Assembly (NCBI GenBank): GCA_018398765.1
Contig: JAHBMJ010001271.1
Span: 1 to 10,403 of the forward strand
Direction: 5' to 3'
Origin: Chromera velia
Taxonomy: Eukaryota > Sar > Chromeraceae
Length of the DNA stretch: 10,403 nucleotides
Both the position numbers and the translations under genes were made by a program. Numbering within the stretch: position 1 is the first letter of the stretch; each line of letters begins with the position of its first letter. Positions 7,459 to 10,403 of this stretch are shown here, in pieces. Under the pieces are notes generated by a model that did not search any database, was not told where the DNA came from, and saw only the letters and a list, made by a program, of their open reading frames with translations.

Positions 7459-9793
7459 AAGGAGTCCTGGAAGTTGAAGAAATCGTACCAACTGGACCTC
7501 CTCCCCGACTGTGCTTGTACCGCTGCACCTCCTTCCCGAAACTGCTCCAGCCATGCGTCTAAGCCTCTTTCCACCTCCGACCTTGTTCTTGTGAAGGCGG
7601 GGTGCCCAGGGGGCCGCAACACACCCGGAAAGTGAGGGTCTGACTCCCAGACCTCACCCTCGCCCTCGGAGTCCTCGGAGTCTCTTCCTGCGGGAGGTCC
7701 TGTTTTCCTCTCTCCTTCTCCTCCGGTCTCCTCACCTGTTCCCGTCTCTTGCCCCTCTGCTCGAACTTCTCTTGCCTCTTGTGTGCCCTCCTTGATTGGT
7801 ACAGGGCCTCCGCCACTGATTGCATCGGAGGAGCAGGACATGGAGTTCTGAAGGAGAGAGTCCTCCTCCTGAGAGTTTGGATGGAAGCGGGGACGCTGGC
7901 GGACTTCGTCTGCAGTCTCTGTCTCTGCCTTAACTCGAGTGTCTTCTCGATTTCTGCAGAGAGAAAGAGAGAGATCGGAGGTCACACTTGAGGGTCTCTT
8001 TCCTCATTCTTGACTGTTCAATCCTGATAGTCTCCTGCGCTTTTCTCTTCAGAGAGAAGGCACCGATTGAACGGGAGTGAAGAGAGTGGGAACGCGCATC
8101 TACGGTGGTCAGATTCTGGAGAGATTGCAAGAGAGGATAGAGACATTGTGCAGCAAGTGACTCATTCCCGGCTCTTCTCGTTAAATGCTTCACCGACTGT
8201 ATTCTTTCTCATTCTCGCTCTCTCATTCTGAACATCCCGTTGCCTGCCGATTTGAATGTTTCTTACGGTCCCGAACTTTCCTGACAGTTCTGCACCTGAC
8301 AGTGTTCAGTAGAATAAACCTGTGGACTGCTTGTGGGGATCAATTAGAGAAACGGGAAGCTGAACACCCACCTGTCTGGAAGAGTGTGGGCAGAAGGAAC
8401 TCTGTCCGGATTCTCCTCTTGTGTTGTCTCTCCACGCTCATAGCACGTCTCGAGAGGCCTATCCTGAGGGGTGAATTCACAAATGGAATGAAAGAATAAA
8501 AAATTAAGGGCATCAATGAGCTTAAGCAGAAATGCAGACTGTGGAGACGGAAAGAAAATGCACCACAGCGAGAGCGGACGGGCGACAGCAAACTGAATCA
8601 GAACAAGGAGGGATGACTGCATGCATGCCGATTTGCCCCGCGACCGGATGGTGAAAAGGAAGAATTCAAGCGTGCCATCGGAGGATGGTCTATCAAACCC
8701 CCTCGCGTACACCTACCTCCCTTGAAGGAGCAGGCCACTGTTCAGAAAGTTAATTGCAGAAAGAGAACATTTCTGCCAGCTGGGACAAATCAACTCAGAG
8801 GGAGACAGATAGAACAACCAAGAGGCCCAGAGACACGAGGATGTACAAAAAAAGAAACAAAAAACAGCTAGAGAGACATAGAGACCCAGGGAGGCAGAGA
8901 GACAGACAGACAAACAGACAGACAGCGAACGCAAAGGTGCAATTGCAGGCACACGGACAACCAAAACGGACCTGGTCACTGTGTGTTTCTTCTCTTGCTG
9001 CCTCTGAAACCTTCTGTCTGAGTCCCTGAATTTCTTCTTCTTTTCTCTCCAGTTCTCTTTGCAGTTCTTCGACCAGCATTTCGAGAAGATCAGCCCGCTG
9101 TTTCTGATGAACTGCCTCCCTGAAATGATCTGGCGTCCTGTCACCGGGGGTTGCAGAATAGTACATTGAGGCGGGGGTTGCAGAGTAGTACAACGAGGGT
9201 GTGGCCTCACCCTTTCCGGCGATCGCTGAGGGGAGGGGGGCGTCTCTGTTCCGTATCGGAGTCGCACGAGACCCACAAGATAGTGGCCTTGGTGTGGAAT
9301 CGGAGGCATAGACGGGCCCACAGGGGGAGAACCTCGCCGACGATCCTCTTAAGGCTTCAAAGCTTACAGCGAAAGCTGAAGCATTGCTCACCAGGTCACT
9401 CCGGGACCCTCGGGAGTTACTGTACTGCATGTCATTGACAGCAGTGTCAAGTGTCTGACCTTGAAATCTCCCGGCGGGCTGCTGCTGGAAGTGAGAAGCG
9501 GTTGCACCGGGGTGCTGCTGCTCGAGAGAGTGACGACTTAAGGCAGCAAAGGCGGCAGACAGAGGGGAAGACGAGGGAGGCTTGGTGGTAGTTTCTGCTG
9601 TTACGACTTCTTCTTTTGCACTGGTGGGGGAGAGCCTGGAGAGGGTCTTATCCTTCTCGGGTTCCTCCTTTGTACTGTGAATGTCGATCTCTTCGTCTTC
9701 AATATCAAAGAACATCAAGCAAGCTCGCTCGATCTCATAATCCAAAAGATTTGCAGGCACATCAATCTTCTCAGGTGCACTGATGCGAGGCAT
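7455..9793 (-). CDS. Multi-exon gene for a Ser/Pro/Gln-rich coiled-coil protein of unknown function (four phase-matched exons)
   Basis: I do not recognise the family. Exons on the minus strand: 9793-8972, 8737-8717, 8463-8372, 7953-7455; introns of 234, 253 and 418 nt, all GT-AG. Exon 1 ends CAG|GTCCGT in phase 0, exon 2 is 21 nt, exon 3 runs phase 0 to 2, exon 4 starts in phase 2 after a CT-rich tract ending TCTGCAG. The total is 1,434 nt, 477 residues. ATG 9793 has a good context (GCCAAGATGCC). Visible features: an acidic, hydrophobic N-terminus (residues 1-50: NLLDYEIERACLMFFDIEDEE); a low-complexity Ser/Pro/Gln/Thr region 60-200; a tandem YYSATP repeat near 201-218; a predicted coiled coil about 229-268 (LEMLVEELQRELERKEEEI); an acidic/Gly-rich stretch; and a C-terminal aromatic patch (WYDFFNFQDSL). 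A scaffold or cytoskeletal role is possible but only a guess. The TAA stop at 7457-7455 lies inside a perfect donor GTAAGT, so transcripts may continue. Confidence 0.75.
8372..8463 (-). other. 92-nt internal exon of gene 2
   Basis: A long T/C-rich tract ends in CACCCCTCAG (acceptor), followed by 92 nt and ACAG|GTGGGT (donor). Read in phase 0 it is open (DRPLETCYERGETTQEE...) and ends after two bases of a codon. That matches the phase-2 acceptor of the exon starting at 7953, giving an Arg codon across the junction. Confidence 0.7.
8717..8737 (-). other. 21-nt micro-exon of gene 2
   Basis: On the minus strand a pyrimidine-rich tract with an AATTAAC branch-like site ends in CTGAACAG, then come 21 nt encoding WPAPSRE, then GGGAG|GTAGGT, a strong donor. 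Its length is a multiple of three and it reads in phase 0, so including or skipping it leaves the frame intact. It may therefore be a cassette micro-exon. Confidence 0.6.
9146..9199 (-). repeat. 27-bp in-frame tandem duplication in gene 2 exon 1
   Basis: Two 27-bp units, offset exactly 27 bp (9146 and 9173), encode LYYSATPAS and MYYSATPGD. The repeat preserves the frame and places two Tyr-Tyr-Ser motifs side by side in a disordered region just before the coiled coil. These could be modification or binding motifs. Confidence 0.8.
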
Positions 9794-10010
9794 CTTGGCA
9801 AGGTATGTAGATTCAGACTGAAGGTAAGGTAAGTCTTCGACAGCCGAAAACTTCGTTCACAAAGAAAGCGCACTCAGGCAGGTGCTGCGAGTGGATTAAG
9901 GCCTATCGGCAAGGTCTGGCTGCACGAGTCACTCGTTTCACAGAGTTTCGGGTTCTCCAGATGTTGTCTTCCAAAGAATCTGACACCAAAGAGGGTCCAC
10001 CAAATTGCCT

Positions 10011-10066
10011 TGCATGCATGTGTGTCCATCTTCTCGAGACTCAAACTTTGATTTGCATGCATGCAT
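10011..10066. promoter_or_regulatory. Paired TGCATGCA palindromes upstream of gene 2
   Basis: TGCATGCATG at 10011-10020 and TGCATGCATGCAT at 10054-10066 lie about 220-270 bp upstream of the gene 2 ATG. TGCATGCA is a published binding motif for an apicomplexan ApiAP2 factor. A binding role here is inferred only from the motif. Confidence 0.4.
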
Positions 10067-10136
10067 ACGTGATACACCCAACTAGTTAGGTGAGCGCCTC
10101 GGGGGGCATCGGTGGTTTGAATGAACGTGATCCCGC

Positions 10137-10202
10137 GTATATACATATAATAAATATAAATATATATATATATATATATAATTCATTGAATACATATATA
10201 TA
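10137..10202. repeat. AT microsatellite
   Basis: A mixed TA/TAAA/ACATA tract with an uninterrupted (TA)n core at about 10160-10181. Confidence 0.9.
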
Positions 10203-10403
10203 CGTGACTCGACCGTGCATGTTTATGCAAAAACGCGCTATAGGGCCCCAGGGACGGGCTGAGCTGCCTTCCGAGGCGAAGGACGTGCGCGGTTCACTGC
10301 TCCGTGCGAGCTGCTTGAGAGGCGCTTTTCTCCAATGGACCATGACAGACAGACGGAGATAGAACTCTCATTCGACCGAAACAGAACCGAACCTCCCCCC
10401 CCC

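Larger units (their letters stand above)
9794..10403 (-). promoter_or_regulatory. Upstream region of gene 2
   Basis: No convincing coding frame. It contains TGCATGCA sites at 10011-10020 and 10054-10066, a TA microsatellite (about 10137-10200) and a GC-rich segment (10220-10340). It presumably holds the promoter and 5' UTR of gene 2. The window ends in a run of nine C. Confidence 0.45.

Noticed and set aside
7988-8115. Open minus-strand segment after a good acceptor (CTCTCCAG), helical-looking (RKAQETIRIEQSRMRKETLK)
   Set aside because: It can be joined in phase to the 7953 exon only by a 34-nt intron, and including it leaves the strong 92-nt exon unusable. It could be an alternative exon but the four-exon model is simpler.
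8337-8385. Extra exon candidate downstream of the 92-nt exon, ending at GTAAGA near 8268 on the minus strand
   Set aside because: The acceptor and donor look usable, but its 53-nt length leaves a phase that no downstream acceptor matches cleanly.
5970-9230. GCGATCGCTGAGG shared by the GC island (about 5972) and gene 2 exon 1 (about 9220)
   Set aside because: A 13-bp match on a palindromic core with no extension; probably chance.
8713-9321. 202-codon minus-strand frame rich in Cys/Leu/Ser, looking like membrane segments
   Set aside because: It is out of frame with gene 2 exon 1, and its hydrophobic part is translated intron made of TGTCTG and CT-rich repeats.

Overview
The window is nuclear DNA of a eukaryote, probably a protist. 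The genes have GT-AG introns with pyrimidine-rich 3' ends, one gene carries a 21-nt micro-exon, and the long spacers are full of microsatellites and small inverted-repeat elements. There are no bacterial-style operons or ribosome binding sites. The octamer TGCATGCA occurs in both gene-upstream regions; it is a known ApiAP2 target in apicomplexans. Together with the mixed base composition this makes an alveolate (coccidian or chromerid-like) my best guess, at low confidence.

Two genes point towards each other. Gene 1 (+ strand, 907-4087) encodes a protein of about 1,030-1,040 residues: a long unrecognised N-terminal region, a TPR-like helical stretch, an acidic/Ser-rich linker, a C3HC4 RING finger, a UBA/CUE-like helical segment, a coiled coil and a C-terminal Smr domain. 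The reading frame changes once, near 2800-2890, best explained by one short intron or by a one-base assembly error. Gene 2 (- strand, 9793 down to 7455, perhaps to 7040) is a multi-exon gene for a Ser/Pro/Gln-rich coiled-coil protein I do not recognise. Four exons (274 codons, a 21-nt micro-exon, 92 nt, 499 nt) join with canonical sites and fully matching phases. Two further exon-like segments downstream agree with each other in phase but not with the fourth exon.

The 3.4 kb between the genes (4088-7039 or 7454) appears to be non-coding. In order it holds a 17-bp direct repeat next to the gene 1 stop codon, a bulged perfect hairpin (4361-4420), a MITE-like element with inverted ends, 33-bp internal repeats and an 8-bp flanking duplication (4447-4704), a snap-back poly(A)/poly(T) element (4901-5000), an AT-rich tract, a GC-richer island (about 5940-6190), and a 203-bp satellite built on (CA)n(GA)n blocks (6236-6725). 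The upstream flanks hold a second composite repeat (310-522), a TA microsatellite and a poly-C end.

The most interesting idea is that gene 1 fuses, in one chain, domains resembling the two halves of the eukaryotic ribosome-collision response: a RING ubiquitin ligase (Hel2/ZNF598-like role) and a UBA/CUE-Smr nuclease (Cue2/N4BP2-like role). The two genes show no evident functional link to each other.
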